Origin: Ruminococcus flavefaciens FD-1 | GTDB lineage: Bacteria; Bacillota; Clostridia; Oscillospirales; Ruminococcaceae | Direction: 5' to 3' | Assembly (NCBI GenBank): GCA_000174895.1 | Contig: ACOK01000001.1 | Location: 1 to 64,000 of the forward strand | DNA: 64,000 nucleotides | In this document: in pieces, positions 7,535-16,909 of the stretch | How positions within the stretch are numbered: position 1 is the first letter of the stretch | Layout: every line of letters starts with the position of its first letter | Made by a program: the position numbers and the translations under genes | The notes under the pieces: generated by a model | Seen by the model: the letters and a program-made list of their open reading frames with translations, nothing else | Database searches by the model: none | What the model was told of the DNA's origin: nothing

Positions 7535-8386
7535 TCAGTTAGGCTGTCCCACACGGTGACGGAGGTTCTCCTCCTTGAGTTCACGGCCCTCAGCGATAAG
7601 GCTTTTCATCGACTCGCTGTCGGCATTTTTCAGGGCTTCACTGTACTTGTTCAGATTAGCGATAAGAGTATCAAGTTCGTACATCAGGTGCTCACGATTC
7701 TGCATGAACAGGTCAGTCCACATATTCTCATTCATTGTGGCAATACGTGTCATATCCTGGAAACTGCCGCCGCTGAATCCGCACTCCAGCCCAAGTTCGG
7801 GACTTTTTACATAAGCGCTTGACACGATATGAGCAAGCTGAGATGTGTAAGCTATCATCTTGTCATGGTTTTCGGGGCTTGTTACGACTATTTTTCCGGC
7901 GCCCACTTCCAGTGCAAGCTTTTTCAGTGTTTCCACATCAGTTTCCTTGCTGTCGTCGAAAGGCGTAACAATGAAGTTTGCCTTCACAAAAAGATCAGCT
8001 GTACTGTTGTAGTATCCGCCGAATTCCTTGCCGGCCATGGGATGAATGCCCACATAGCGGACTCCGTTCTGCTCGGCGATCTCCTTCATTCTTGCCGAAA
8101 AATCGCCCTTTATGCCACATACGTCGGTAACAAGAGTGCCTTTTGTGAATTCACCGGCGTGCTGGCGGAAAAAGTTCTCGGTGGCTTCGGGGAAAAGTGC
8201 GATCACTACAAGATCATAACCGCTGTAATTACCGTCGAAAGTCTTGTCAACAGCAACATCTCTCAGCGCTGCAAATTCTATATCATGGTTGCGGTCGCAT
8301 CCTGTAACTGTGTGGTATGTGTATTTTTTCATTGCCTTACACAGCGAACCTCCGATGAGACCGAGACCGACAACGAGTATATTCAT
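7535..8386 (-). CDS. tyrA: Prephenate dehydrogenase
   Basis: 283 residues, starting MNILVVGLGLIGGSLCKAMKK, a Rossmann GxGxxG motif for NAD(P). AAAGGA lies 9 nt before this ATG, while two in-frame ATGs further upstream have no usable site. Downstream motifs include HPMAGKEFGGY and the helical dimerisation domain (about 165-275). The enzyme oxidatively decarboxylates prephenate to 4-hydroxyphenylpyruvate in tyrosine synthesis. No ACT or chorismate mutase domain is fused. No other aromatic-pathway gene is adjacent. Confidence 0.92.
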   Translation of the reverse strand: MNILVVGLGLIGGSLCKAMKKYTYHTVTGCDRNHDIEFAALRDVAVDKTFDGNYSGYDLVVIALFPEATENFFRQHAGEFTKGTLVTDVCGIKGDFSARMKEIAEQNGVRYVGIHPMAGKEFGGYYNSTADLFVKANFIVTPFDDSKETDVETLKKLALEVGAGKIVVTSPENHDKMIAYTSQLAHIVSSAYVKSPELGLECGFSGGSFQDMTRIATMNENMWTDLFMQNREHLMYELDTLIANLNKYSEALKNADSESMKSLIAEGRELKEENLRHRVGQPN

Positions 8387-8517
8387 ATTGATCATTCCTT
8401 TCAGATGTTTCGTCATTTAAAGTATAACGCTTTAAACAGAAAAAGTCAATACCGGTAATTAAAGTTTTATTTTTAATCATAATACAGCAAGAAATGTATA
8501 TTCAGAGGTGACCATTA

Positions 8518-9681
8518 ATGTATAATCAAATAAACTCAATAATGTCAGAGTCAGTAAAAAACGGTACATCTGTATTCTCGTCCTGTATCGTCATGCAGAA
8601 AGGTAAGCAGATATACTCGAACAGTGTCGGCACAGCCTCAGAACGCACCGGAACGCTTATGACTGCCGATACCATCTGCCGATTGTTTTCGCTTACCAAG
8701 CCCATAACTGCCGCAGCTGCTATGATAGCGACGGACAAGGGATTATTTGACCCTGATACCGGATTATCACGCTTTTTCCCTGAATTTTCATATATCACCT
8801 ACAGTAAGGATTCAAAGGAACTGACTGCCGAAGCAGCGGATGTCCCCATAACGATCGGGCATTTGCTCAATATGACAGCCGGGCTGCCGTATCCAAGTGA
8901 CTGGGGAGAATCTGTTCGGGCATCGGGGGATGTATACAATGGACTGCTTTCCTCCCGTCAAAACGGTATGCCGTGGGATACTAAGACTTTTGCAGTGAAA
9001 TGTGCGGATATACCGCTGTACAACATACCGGGAGACTACTGGTTCTACGGTGTTGAGGCCGATATTCTCGGAGCTGTGATTGAAAAAGCAAGCGGAATGC
9101 GTTACAGTGAATTTTTACAGAAATACATTTTCGATCCGCTCGGAATGGATGATACCGCATTCTTCGTCCCACAGGAGAAAAAAAGCAGGCTTGCCGATCT
9201 GTATCAATGGTCGGATAAAGGCCTTATTCCTGCTGAATGCAGACATCTTGGCATCGAGGACTTCTCGGCTCCTCCGCTGTTTGAGTCGGGGGGCGCTGGT
9301 TTATTCTCGACAATAAATGATTACTCAAAATTTGCTGATATGTTGTGCCACAGAGGATGTTATCGCAATTCTCGCATAATCAGTGAAAAAGCATTCGATT
9401 ATATGACAACTCCTAAATTCAACGAGCATCTGCTGAGAAGTATGTGGGACAGGCTGAGCGGCTACAACTATTCATGCTTTATGCGTGTTATGACAGATGT
9501 GAGCAGATCACGCATAAAATCGGCAAACGGCGAGTTCGGCTGGGATGGCTGGACGGGAACTTATTTCTGCGCTCACCCCGAAAGCGGTATCACAGTGCTT
9601 TACTTCACTCAGATATGCGGCGCAAGCACCACAGATCAGGCTGTTGAAATAGTGAACACCGTTTTCAGCGAACTGTCTTAA
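8518..9681 (+). CDS. Beta-lactamase-fold serine hydrolase (class C-like / esterase)
   Basis: 387 residues without a signal peptide. The nucleophile motif SxxK is SLTK (about residue 60, CRLFSLTKPITAAAAM); the second motif region is WFYGVEADILG, where a tyrosine takes the YxN position. The family includes class C beta-lactamases, D-alanyl-D-alanine carboxypeptidases and esterases such as EstB. The lack of an export signal argues against penicillin resistance and for a cytoplasmic esterase or peptidase. AGAGGTGA precedes the start. The gene stands alone. Confidence 0.88.
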   Translation: MYNQINSIMSESVKNGTSVFSSCIVMQKGKQIYSNSVGTASERTGTLMTADTICRLFSLTKPITAAAAMIATDKGLFDPDTGLSRFFPEFSYITYSKDSKELTAEAADVPITIGHLLNMTAGLPYPSDWGESVRASGDVYNGLLSSRQNGMPWDTKTFAVKCADIPLYNIPGDYWFYGVEADILGAVIEKASGMRYSEFLQKYIFDPLGMDDTAFFVPQEKKSRLADLYQWSDKGLIPAECRHLGIEDFSAPPLFESGGAGLFSTINDYSKFADMLCHRGCYRNSRIISEKAFDYMTTPKFNEHLLRSMWDRLSGYNYSCFMRVMTDVSRSRIKSANGEFGWDGWTGTYFCAHPESGITVLYFTQICGASTTDQAVEIVNTVFSELS

Positions 9682-9748
9682 CAATAATAATATCTTCGGC
9701 ATATATTGTAATGGAGCTGAGCTCCATCCTCACGAAAGGAATGATATC

Positions 9749-10486
9749 ATGCCGAAGATTTTTTTGAGCCCCTCCACTCAGGAGTGGAATCAGTACGCTA
9801 CTGAGGGCAATGAGGAGCTTTACATGAACCGTCTGGCTGACCGTATTGAGCCATATCTTCGCTCCTGCGGCATCAGCTTTGTAAGAAATGATCCCGTCAG
9901 GAACGTGGCGGGAGCTATACAGGATTCAAACGCAGGGAGCTATGACGTACACCTTGCACTGCACTCGAATGCCGCTTCCGAAAGTCTCGCAGGAAAGCTG
10001 AGAGGAGTCGATATTTACTTCGCCCCTAAAAGCGCAGACAGCGAAAAACTTGCGAATATAATCGCCAACAACCTGAAAAGCATCTATCCTCTGCCCGATA
10101 AGGTCAGAGCTGTTCCGACTTCTTCGCTTGGCGAAGTTCTGCGGACGAAAGCAGTTGCTGTACTCTGTGAACTGGGGTATCACGACAATTTCGCAGATGA
10201 AGCGTGGCTGAAGAATAATCTGGAGAATATCGCAAGGAATATCGTCCGCTCGCTCTGCGACTATTTTGGTATACCGTTTGTAAATGCAGGAGCCATCCGC
10301 TGGGGAACTGTAACTACTGATGGAAGCAATCTGAATATCCGCAGCTATCCCTCCTTGTCGGGCACTGTTATCGGTAAGATACCCGACGGCGCTCAGGTGA
10401 TGATAAACGGAGAAACAAACGGCTGGTACGTCGTTAACTATAACGGCGTTATCGGTTACTCAAGCTCGGAGTTCATCACACTTTAA
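9749..10486 (+). CDS. N-acetylmuramoyl-L-alanine amidase with SH3 domain
   Basis: 245 residues. The first 175 match the Amidase_3 zinc fold: an N-terminal FLSPS strand, a glutamate-rich EGNEELYMNRLADRI helix, DVHLALHSNA with the zinc histidine, and a late ALLCELGYHDN-like strand (AVLCELGYHDN) with the catalytic glutamate. Residues about 182-245 form a bacterial SH3 domain (LNIRSYPSLSGTVIGKIPDG) for wall binding. The family cleaves the bond between muramic acid and the stem peptide. No signal peptide is visible, so it is either released by lysis or secreted another way; it may be of prophage-lysin origin. Confidence 0.9.
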   Translation: MPKIFLSPSTQEWNQYATEGNEELYMNRLADRIEPYLRSCGISFVRNDPVRNVAGAIQDSNAGSYDVHLALHSNAASESLAGKLRGVDIYFAPKSADSEKLANIIANNLKSIYPLPDKVRAVPTSSLGEVLRTKAVAVLCELGYHDNFADEAWLKNNLENIARNIVRSLCDYFGIPFVNAGAIRWGTVTTDGSNLNIRSYPSLSGTVIGKIPDGAQVMINGETNGWYVVNYNGVIGYSSSEFITL

Positions 10487-10499
10487 TATCACCGCTTAG

Positions 10500-10603
10500 C
10501 CGTGGCGCACGTATGGCGGTTTTATGTGTATTTGTTTTGCGGATCGCTTTTGATCCGTATCCTTCATGATAAATGCGCATAAAACTGCCGTATGAGTGCT
10601 GCG
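10500..10603. repeat. Palindromic intergenic element, family A (short copy)
   Basis: Between 10487 and 10725 there is no gene. The left end GTGGCGCACGTATGGCGGTT and the inverted right end GCACTCATACGGCAGTTTTA are inverted copies, closing on a GGATC core hairpin. Its right end shares AAACTGCCGTATGAGT with the long copy at 3430-3766. Confidence 0.7.
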
Positions 10604-10725
10604 GCTTTTGTTGATGTATTTTAATTTGTTCGGATCAGAATATATATTATAATAAGAACAAACAATAGATGATAATATTATAATTCAAAAACGATAAAAA
10701 ATTTCTGAAAATTTGTAAAAAGGTC

Positions 10726-10754
10726 TTGACAGAGTGTGAAAGACGTGCTATAAT
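10726..10754 (+). promoter_or_regulatory. Consensus promoter of the LPQTG protein gene
   Basis: TTGACA (10726-10731) and TATAAT (10749-10754) at 17-bp spacing, with an extended TGC before the -10. It leaves a leader of about 120 nt. The perfect match suggests strong expression, in line with the biased codon use of the gene. Confidence 0.85.
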
Positions 10755-10883
10755 GTACTTGTAAGGTAAGCACACTGATGAACATTGAAGTACATATAGT
10801 ACATTGTGTCGGGGTTGGAAATTAACTGATACTGTTGTTAAAGTGGTGTTTGCCAAATAATACGAATCAAGGAGAGAAAAACA

Positions 10884-13316
10884 ATGAATTTTAAAAAGAC
10901 CATCGCAGGTATCTCAGCTTTATCAATGCTGCTCAGCACATCCGCTGTTTCAGCTGTAAATGCTTTTGCCGCTGACGACGAAACAACAAACTACACTGAC
11001 AAGACTATCAATGCATATCTCTACAGCAATGATAACGTTGATACAATGACAGCACGTTTCTATAACGACAAGCCAAATATCCCATATCTCCGCATTTCTG
11101 AATTCTACAAGAAGTGGCTGGATCAGGATCTTGAGATCACTAATAAGAACGACGGCACTTATGATGTAAAGGTACCGTTCGGCACTGTTGGTACTTTCGA
11201 CGTTGAAAAGGATACTATCCACTCAGATGATGTCGGTAAATTCTTCATTCCTGAAGATGATGCAAACTCTACATCTGCTGCAAGCGATCTTTTCATCAGA
11301 GAAGAAGAAGCTGAAGAAAAAGCTGTTGATGTGACTTTTGATTTCGGTGCATACAACATCGATTTCTTAGGCGATGAAAACGATATCTGGCTTCCTGCAC
11401 CTACACTCTGTGACTTATTCGCAGGTACAGACAAGCAGTCATTATACCTCGATGGAAGTATGTACTTCTGCGGATATCTGCTTTCCGATTATTCAAGACT
11501 TTCAATTCCGCAGACTCAGGAGCATATTACAAATCTTATTGAAGATTTCAAGGATGGCAGACCTGCTGACCTTATCAAGTACAACTACGATGAGTTCTGC
11601 TTCTTAATGGACAGCGGATACGGCTACCCGGGAAGAATCCCTTTCAATGATATCATGAAGGAAAAAGGCTTCGATGCTATGCTTGAGGAAGGCAATGAAA
11701 CAACAAAAAAGATAAAGGAACTGCTCAATTCAACTGATCTTTACGAGTACTGTGCAGGCCTTGAGCTCCTCAACGGCTATTTCTTCGACGGCGGTCACAC
11801 ATCATTCCTTCCGATCCCATATACTTATGATGCTAATTTTGAGATCCTTGACGGTGAATTTGCAGCTAAGGTAGATGCGGTAATTGAAGGTTTAGGCGAA
11901 CTCAAGGATAATGTGGATTTAAAGCTTGAGGAAAAGAACCTTGAAGCAAGCATTATCGGTGTTGAGAATGCAAGAAAGGCAATGGCTGAAACTGCTGATT
12001 ACACAGAGGAGCTTTCTTCTTCTGTTTACTATGAAAAGGGCGATGTAGCTGTTCTCATGTTCGATACTTTCGTTATTGATCTTGATTCATGGGATGGTTA
12101 TTACCACAACGGCGCTGAGCTTCCTGAGGATGAGGTAACTGATTTCTACAAGGCAGTTCAGAAGGCTGATTCAAATCCCGCCATCAAGAAGCTGGTATTC
12201 GACGTTGCTACAAATACAGGCGGAAACATGATGACTGCTATGTACATGATGAACCTGATAAAAGGACTGAACTCTGTTTCTCTCAAGAACACAAGCGTTA
12301 TGGCAGGTGATTCCGAAGATGGTTTAATAACCGATGATTTCAAGACTGACAGAAACTTCGATAAGGTCATCGATGAGAAGGATGATGCGATCAAGTTTGA
12401 TCTTCAGTATGGCGTTATCACTTCAAAAATGTCATTCTCATGCGGTAACTGGTTCCCATCACTCTGCAAGGATAACAACATCGTCGTTATCGGTGAAAGA
12501 AGCGGAGGCGGAAGCTGTGCTGTTGATTTATCTGTTCTCCCTGACGGTATGATCTATTCATATTCTACAGGTATCACTCTTGTTGACTCAAAGGGTGAGA
12601 GCATTGACCTTGGTATTCAGCCTGACTACGAGAATGTAAAGATCGCTGAAGATGGTTCCAAGGACTTCTCGGAAACATTCAACTTTGACAACATCAGCAA
12701 GATCTTCGATGAGTTCTACGGCAATACAACAACAACTCCTGCTGAAACAGAAACAACAACAACTACTACAACTACATCTGCAACAACTTCAACTACTACA
12801 TCTTCAACTAATACATCTACAGATACAACAACAACTACTACAACTACATCTGCAACAACTTCAACTACTACATCTTCAACTAATACATCTACAGATACAA
12901 CAACAACTACTACAGCAGCAAAATCAACAAAATCCGAGGAAACAACTACAGCTGCTGCAACTACAAAGGCTGAGGACAAGACTATCGGAACTAACGATGA
13001 GATCACAAAGATGGTTGAAAAGGACTACTTTGTAAAGACAGGCAAGAATGCAGCTTCTTCCGAAACAAATGTAAACAAGGATGGCACACTTACTGTTGAG
13101 CTCAAGGACGAAAACGGAAATGTTATCGACAAGTACACAGTTGACCCTGAAACAGGCAAGGGCACAGATGCTGACGGAAACGAAGTTGATCTTCCACAGA
13201 CAGGTATCAACTCACTCGGTACAGCAGGTGCAGCAGTTGGTGCTGTAATGCTCATGCTCGCAGGCGCAGCAGCTGTTCACGGCTCAGGCGTTCTCCGCAA
13301 GAAGGAAAATGACTGA
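10884..13316 (+). CDS. LPQTG-anchored surface protein with S41 peptidase-like domain
   Basis: 810 residues. A signal peptide (1-29) is followed by a large extracellular part. Residues about 385-590 resemble the tail-specific protease (S41) fold: KLVFDVATNTGGN, a serine motif SKMSFSCGN (about 514-521) and IGERSGGGSC. A Thr/Ser linker (about 617-690) holds a perfect 24-residue repeat. The C-terminus has the sorting signal LPQTG (about 770), a hydrophobic span and the tail LRKKEND, so it is covalently attached to the wall. The following sortase gene overlaps it by 8 nt and is the likely dedicated transpeptidase. Substrate unknown. Confidence 0.88.
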   Translation: MNFKKTIAGISALSMLLSTSAVSAVNAFAADDETTNYTDKTINAYLYSNDNVDTMTARFYNDKPNIPYLRISEFYKKWLDQDLEITNKNDGTYDVKVPFGTVGTFDVEKDTIHSDDVGKFFIPEDDANSTSAASDLFIREEEAEEKAVDVTFDFGAYNIDFLGDENDIWLPAPTLCDLFAGTDKQSLYLDGSMYFCGYLLSDYSRLSIPQTQEHITNLIEDFKDGRPADLIKYNYDEFCFLMDSGYGYPGRIPFNDIMKEKGFDAMLEEGNETTKKIKELLNSTDLYEYCAGLELLNGYFFDGGHTSFLPIPYTYDANFEILDGEFAAKVDAVIEGLGELKDNVDLKLEEKNLEASIIGVENARKAMAETADYTEELSSSVYYEKGDVAVLMFDTFVIDLDSWDGYYHNGAELPEDEVTDFYKAVQKADSNPAIKKLVFDVATNTGGNMMTAMYMMNLIKGLNSVSLKNTSVMAGDSEDGLITDDFKTDRNFDKVIDEKDDAIKFDLQYGVITSKMSFSCGNWFPSLCKDNNIVVIGERSGGGSCAVDLSVLPDGMIYSYSTGITLVDSKGESIDLGIQPDYENVKIAEDGSKDFSETFNFDNISKIFDEFYGNTTTTPAETETTTTTTTTSATTSTTTSSTNTSTDTTTTTTTTSATTSTTTSSTNTSTDTTTTTTAAKSTKSEETTTAAATTKAEDKTIGTNDEITKMVEKDYFVKTGKNAASSETNVNKDGTLTVELKDENGNVIDKYTVDPETGKGTDADGNEVDLPQTGINSLGTAGAAVGAVMLMLAGAAAVHGSGVLRKKEND
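12753..12914 (+). repeat. 72-bp tandem repeat encoding the threonine-rich linker
   Basis: A 72-bp unit (24 codons, Thr/Ser/Asn/Asp only) is repeated 2.25 times without a mismatch. The identity at third codon positions points to recent duplication or ongoing slippage, so linker length probably varies between strains. Confidence 0.9.
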
Positions 13317-13842
13317 TAAAAAGAAGCTTTCCAAAAAGCAGATACTCAGTTTTGTGTCAGGTATGACCGCACTTATTGTGGGATTCGGCATCTTATCCTT
13401 TTTCGGTATACGAAAGATATACCGTGAGGTACACAAGCATAAGCTCATGAAAGAGAATATGGTAGTGGAAATTGCTGAACTTGGCATAAAAGCTCCTGTG
13501 CTTGAGGGGACGGAACAATCCGTCCTCTCGGAAGGAGCAGGTCACTTCAAAGATACGGGGGATTTCGGCAAGGGGAATTTCTGTATCGCCGCCCACAGCA
13601 GTGTCATATACAAGGAGTATTTCAATTCGCTGAAAAATGTCGAAAAGGGAATGGAGATACTTCTGTATGACAAGGAAAAGAATACCGCCGCATACAAAGT
13701 ATCGGATTTCTTCATCGTTGAACCCAGTGAAACATGGGTGCTTGATGATTTCGGAGACGACAGGATAACGCTGATAACCTGCACGGATGACGGTTCGCAG
13801 AGATTGGTTGTAGTCGGTCTCCTTGAAACAAAAGAAGGTTAA
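13309..13842 (+). CDS. Sortase, partner of the LPQTG protein
   Basis: 177 residues. A membrane segment (about 12-33) is followed by the sortase barrel with catalytic H96 in AAHSS, C158 in LITCTDD and R165 in SQRLVVVG. Sortases cut LPxTG between Thr and Gly and join the protein to peptidoglycan. The start overlaps the last codons of the LPQTG gene, indicating translational coupling and a one-to-one pairing. At 177 residues it is short, close to class D/E sizes; the class cannot be fixed by eye. The protein at 40093-40254 carries another possible substrate signal. Confidence 0.92.
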   Translation: MTDKKKLSKKQILSFVSGMTALIVGFGILSFFGIRKIYREVHKHKLMKENMVVEIAELGIKAPVLEGTEQSVLSEGAGHFKDTGDFGKGNFCIAAHSSVIYKEYFNSLKNVEKGMEILLYDKEKNTAAYKVSDFFIVEPSETWVLDDFGDDRITLITCTDDGSQRLVVVGLLETKEG

Positions 13843-13880
13843 TGATATTTTAAGATATATAGAACAATAAGACGAATAAA

Positions 13881-13915
13881 GCCATAGTACCGCTGATGGA
13901 TACTATGGCTTTTCT
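13881..13915 (+). terminator. Terminator after the sortase
   Basis: A 9-bp stem, GCCATAGTA (13881-13889) with TACTATGGC (13901-13909), followed by TTTTCT. Confidence 0.85.
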
Positions 13916-13927
13916 GTTAGCTGCAAT

Positions 13928-13968
13928 AAAAAAGCCATAGTGTCTCGCTGTTAACGAAGCACTATGGC
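13928..13968 (-). terminator. Terminator of the clostripain-family gene
   Basis: GCCATAGTG (13934-13942) pairs with CACTATGGC (13960-13968). On the minus strand TTTTTTATTG follows. Its stem sequence is nearly that of the terminator at 13881-13915, so the pair may have arisen by local duplication. Confidence 0.85.
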
Positions 13969-13975
13969 TTTAGTA

Positions 13976-16333
13976 TTATTTAACGATAGCAGGTGTCCAG
14001 TATTCCTGATTATAGATATCAGTGAACTTGTACATCATGTAAGCCTTACCGCTTCCCACGTCGGTATTGCTTATCTTCATGCCGTCATGATATGTTACGG
14101 ATTCGCCGATGAAGTAGCTGTCCTGATACTTCATATCGTAGTCGTAGTAATCGCAGATAAAGTCGAGCTTGTCGCCGTCCTTGAGTTCAGTCATGCTCTT
14201 AGCGACTGTCTCAGTCTCGCCGCCCACATAATCTGTTGTGGCGCCTGCGATGTAGCCCTTAGGATTGTCGTTATCGAATACGATCATCAGGTTTACTCTG
14301 TCGCCGTTGAGCATTGCGGGAACATAGCCTCTGATGGAGTAATCATCGCCGTTTTCGATGGTATCTGTGTGATAGTAAGCAACTACATTTCCGTCGATGG
14401 ATAACCAGTTCTTTTCGGTATCGGCAATGAGATTTCCGTCATCGTCGAATGAATAGATATTATCGAGACCGAGGTCGATATAACCTGAGCCGTCGTCGTA
14501 GAACATATTCAGATCAAGCTTATGAACGAGCTCCCACTGTGATTCGGGGAGAGACATAGTGTAAGTACCGTTCTGTTCTTCCCATGCAAGGTTGTTCACG
14601 TCGAAGTAGTAGGATGCAAGGTACTCGGAAGCGCTGTCAACGTCTGTATCCTGCATGAAGTCGGTATTTGAATCATCAAGACCTGCAATGCTTCTGCCTG
14701 ATGTGCCGCCGCCGAGGAACGCGCCGAGAAGTGAGCCGATATCAACTGCACTTCCGGATGAACCTGTTGAACCGCCCAGATCAAAGAGTGAGCCGAGAGC
14801 TGAACCTGTACCGCCTGCTGCGATCTGTCCGCTTGTTTCGAGACTTGCGAACTGACGGATGCACTGGCTGTACTCCGATCCGAGACCGATCTGATTGTTG
14901 ATGCTGCAAGCTGTGTCAACATATGAAGTACGCTGATAAGGGAAGTAGATGGATACACCGTAAGCGTTGGTCATATTTGTGGAAGTACGGTTGTACTTTA
15001 CAGCAGCCTGAAGAACCTTTGAAAGCTCCTTGCCTTCGGGTGTGCCAACATTTTCGGCAAGATTTGCAAGGTCTACCTGATCGATCCTTGAGCTCTCCGC
15101 AAATTCACGGGTAGCATATCTTGCATCTGAAACTTCCTTGTATTCGTTGTTGCTTATTTTGCTGCTTACTGACTTGGCGAATGCAGAAAGCTTTGAAGGA
15201 ACGGTATTGGCAAATTCAGCAAGGTCGATAACGGAGAGAGTGGTCTTCTGACCTCTGCACTTTACAGCGCACTCTGAAACGAAGTCATCAACGATATTCT
15301 TACCGATATCAAGAGTAGGAGAAGATGTGTTTTCGCCCAGTTTAGTGAGCCATTTTGTATAGAACCAGCCGATACCGGGCTCAGTTTCTTCTGAAGCGAT
15401 AAGGTAGTCAGCGTGTTCATTGAGCATGAGAGCTGTCTCTGCTGTAGCCATAAGGCAGGCATCGAAGCCGATGAAGTCGAACTTGACTCCGCCGTTCTTG
15501 AGAGCCTTATTTATGCCTGCAAGATCCATAGAGCCCTTCTTGGCATTCTTTTCGTCGTAGCCGTAACCGCTTACAGATCCGCCGCCGTGATCCCAGAGGA
15601 TGAGGTCGTTTCTGTTAGCAGGGAAGTTCTTTGCACAGAATTTGATGAAGTTGGAGAGGTTGTCAGGGTCTGTCATAGCAGCTGTGCCGTTGTTGTCAAC
15701 GAGTCTGTAGATCTTGCCGCCCTTGATCTGGTAGATCTGGTTTACGGAAGAGCTGATACCGCTGTTTTTCCAGCCCTTGCATCCGCCTGTGTAAACGATG
15801 ACATTGATGTTGTCGCCGTATGTAGCTGCACGGATCTCCTCCATATCGGAAGAAGCCATACCGTACTTGGATTCAAGGTCAGTACCGCACATATAGATCA
15901 TAAGAGTGATCTGATCCTGATTGTTGCCTTTTATAACAGTTCTCTTCTCTCTTGAGCCGCCTGCAACAGATGTATCAACATTTGTGTCGCCTGTGAAAGC
16001 GCCTGATGAAGCAGTATCCTGTGTACTGAAACCGAAGCCTGATGGAACTGAACCGCTGCCCGAAGAACCGGAGTTCTGAGTAACAGAGCCGAGAAGATCT
16101 CCGGCGCCGCCGCCGCCTCCCTTGAGGAGCATCATGACGATGAATATGATGATGGCAAGTCCGCCGCCTCCGCCTACAGCAGCACGCTTTGCACCGCCGC
16201 CTCCGCCGGAACTCTGACCTGAATAGCTGCCTGAGCCGACAGGTCCGGTGCCGAGGCCGTCGCCTCTTCTGTGAGCGCCGCTGCCGCCTGAAGTGACGTC
16301 TTTTTCACGTCCACGTGGTCTTTTCTGATCCAT
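13976..16333 (-). CDS. Clostripain-family (C11) cysteine protease, membrane-anchored
   Basis: 785 residues. The N-terminus is hydrophilic and Gly/Ser-rich (about 1-55), then one membrane span (LAIIIFIVMMLL, about 59-70), then a Gly/Ser linker and the C11 caspase-like domain (about 140-500). It shows ITLMIYMCGTDLE, the catalytic histidine in LILWDHGGG and the catalytic cysteine in FIGFDACLMATAE. The C-terminal 250 residues form a separate beta-rich region. Clostripains cut after arginine and are often self-activating. The topology suggests a protease held outside the membrane; its substrate is not evident. Confidence 0.9.
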   Translation of the reverse strand: MDQKRPRGREKDVTSGGSGAHRRGDGLGTGPVGSGSYSGQSSGGGGGAKRAAVGGGGGLAIIIFIVMMLLKGGGGGAGDLLGSVTQNSGSSGSGSVPSGFGFSTQDTASSGAFTGDTNVDTSVAGGSREKRTVIKGNNQDQITLMIYMCGTDLESKYGMASSDMEEIRAATYGDNINVIVYTGGCKGWKNSGISSSVNQIYQIKGGKIYRLVDNNGTAAMTDPDNLSNFIKFCAKNFPANRNDLILWDHGGGSVSGYGYDEKNAKKGSMDLAGINKALKNGGVKFDFIGFDACLMATAETALMLNEHADYLIASEETEPGIGWFYTKWLTKLGENTSSPTLDIGKNIVDDFVSECAVKCRGQKTTLSVIDLAEFANTVPSKLSAFAKSVSSKISNNEYKEVSDARYATREFAESSRIDQVDLANLAENVGTPEGKELSKVLQAAVKYNRTSTNMTNAYGVSIYFPYQRTSYVDTACSINNQIGLGSEYSQCIRQFASLETSGQIAAGGTGSALGSLFDLGGSTGSSGSAVDIGSLLGAFLGGGTSGRSIAGLDDSNTDFMQDTDVDSASEYLASYYFDVNNLAWEEQNGTYTMSLPESQWELVHKLDLNMFYDDGSGYIDLGLDNIYSFDDDGNLIADTEKNWLSIDGNVVAYYHTDTIENGDDYSIRGYVPAMLNGDRVNLMIVFDNDNPKGYIAGATTDYVGGETETVAKSMTELKDGDKLDFICDYYDYDMKYQDSYFIGESVTYHDGMKISNTDVGSGKAYMMYKFTDIYNQEYWTPAIVK

Positions 16334-16397
16334 AAGTACCTCCGTAATTTATTTAAATAATATATGTATGATACTTCTTTAGGTTACATACATTTAC

Positions 16398-16426
16398 ATT
16401 TTACACTATAATCCGTCCTTTGTCAA
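16398..16426 (-). promoter_or_regulatory. Promoter of the clostripain-family gene
   Basis: Minus-strand TTGACA (16421-16426) and TAAAAT (16398-16403) with 17-bp spacing, about 60 nt upstream of the start. Confidence 0.75.
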
Positions 16427-16553
16427 GTATGAAGATCACTAATATTTTGCCTGTAATGGGAAAAGAATCGGTCAGATCAGTGCCCTCAGCGTCTGCATTT
16501 ATTCTAATTAATTTCCGAAAATTGTATAATTTTCCGATTTTTTACCATATGTA

Positions 16554-16581
16554 TTGAAATATCGGTTTCTTGTGATATAAT
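16554..16581 (+). promoter_or_regulatory. Promoter upstream of the cobalamin riboswitch
   Basis: TTGAAA (16554-16559) and TATAAT (16576-16581) separated by 16 bp; RNA would begin near 16588, just before the aptamer. Confidence 0.7.
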
Positions 16582-16606
16582 TAGAAAGTATTCATGAATA
16601 TCTCAG

Positions 16607-16775
16607 ATAAACGGTGCCTCCGATGATTTATCAGTCCGGAGGGTAAAAGGGAAGCAGGTGTGATTCCTGCACGATCTCGTCACTGTGATAGGGGAGCAGA
16701 CGGCTATATGTCACTGCGCAAGCGGGAAGGCTGTCGTCTGCGTCTGACCTTTAAGTCAGGAAACCTGCCGTTTAT
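16607..16775 (+). promoter_or_regulatory. Cobalamin (adenosylcobalamin) riboswitch aptamer
   Basis: The closing stem P1 pairs ATAAACGG (16607-16614) with CCGTTTAT (16768-16775). The conserved core is present: GGGAAGCAGGTG near 16649, CACTGTGATAGGGGAG near 16681, CACTGCGCAAGCGGGAAGG near 16711, and the B12 box AAGTCAGGAAACCTGCC at 16753-16769. Two terminator hairpins follow before the first gene, so high cobalamin should stop transcription of the operon starting with the CbiK lipoprotein at 16982. Confidence 0.96.
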
Positions 16776-16822
16776 TGGTACACAGGCTAAGGCCTGAGAT
16801 CACGAGGCATTGATCGTACCGT

Positions 16823-16845
16823 AAAGCACAGTTTGTGCTTTTTAT
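16823..16845 (+). terminator. First terminator hairpin behind the riboswitch
   Basis: AAAGCACA-GTT-TGTGCTTT (16823-16841) followed by TTATT. It is the nearest stop to the aptamer; its T-run merges with the repeat element at 16844-16903. Confidence 0.75.
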
Positions 16846-16903
16846 TGCTCTGCCAATAAACTTTGCCAAGCATTGGCCGGTAAGGTTTAGTCGGGGGAGC
16901 AAT
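16844..16903. mobile_element. Short inverted-repeat element, family C (60-bp copy)
   Basis: ATTGCTCTGCCAATAAAC at the left is mirrored by a right end whose reverse complement begins ATTGCTCCCCCGACTAAAC. The same termini bound the 164-bp copy at 31754-31917. Here it lies inside the riboswitch expression platform, between two terminator hairpins. Confidence 0.6.
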
Positions 16904-16909
16904 GGTCAT

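Noticed and set aside
8518..9681. Beta-lactamase resistance gene
   Set aside because: It has the SxxK motif of the fold but no signal peptide and no class-specific motifs; a general serine hydrolase is more likely.
12716..13006. Long valine-rich open frame opposite the threonine linker of the LPQTG protein
   Set aside because: It is the mirror of ACA/ACT threonine codons; no binding site, and the plus strand is clearly coding. The same holds at 47809-48024 and 57445-57738.
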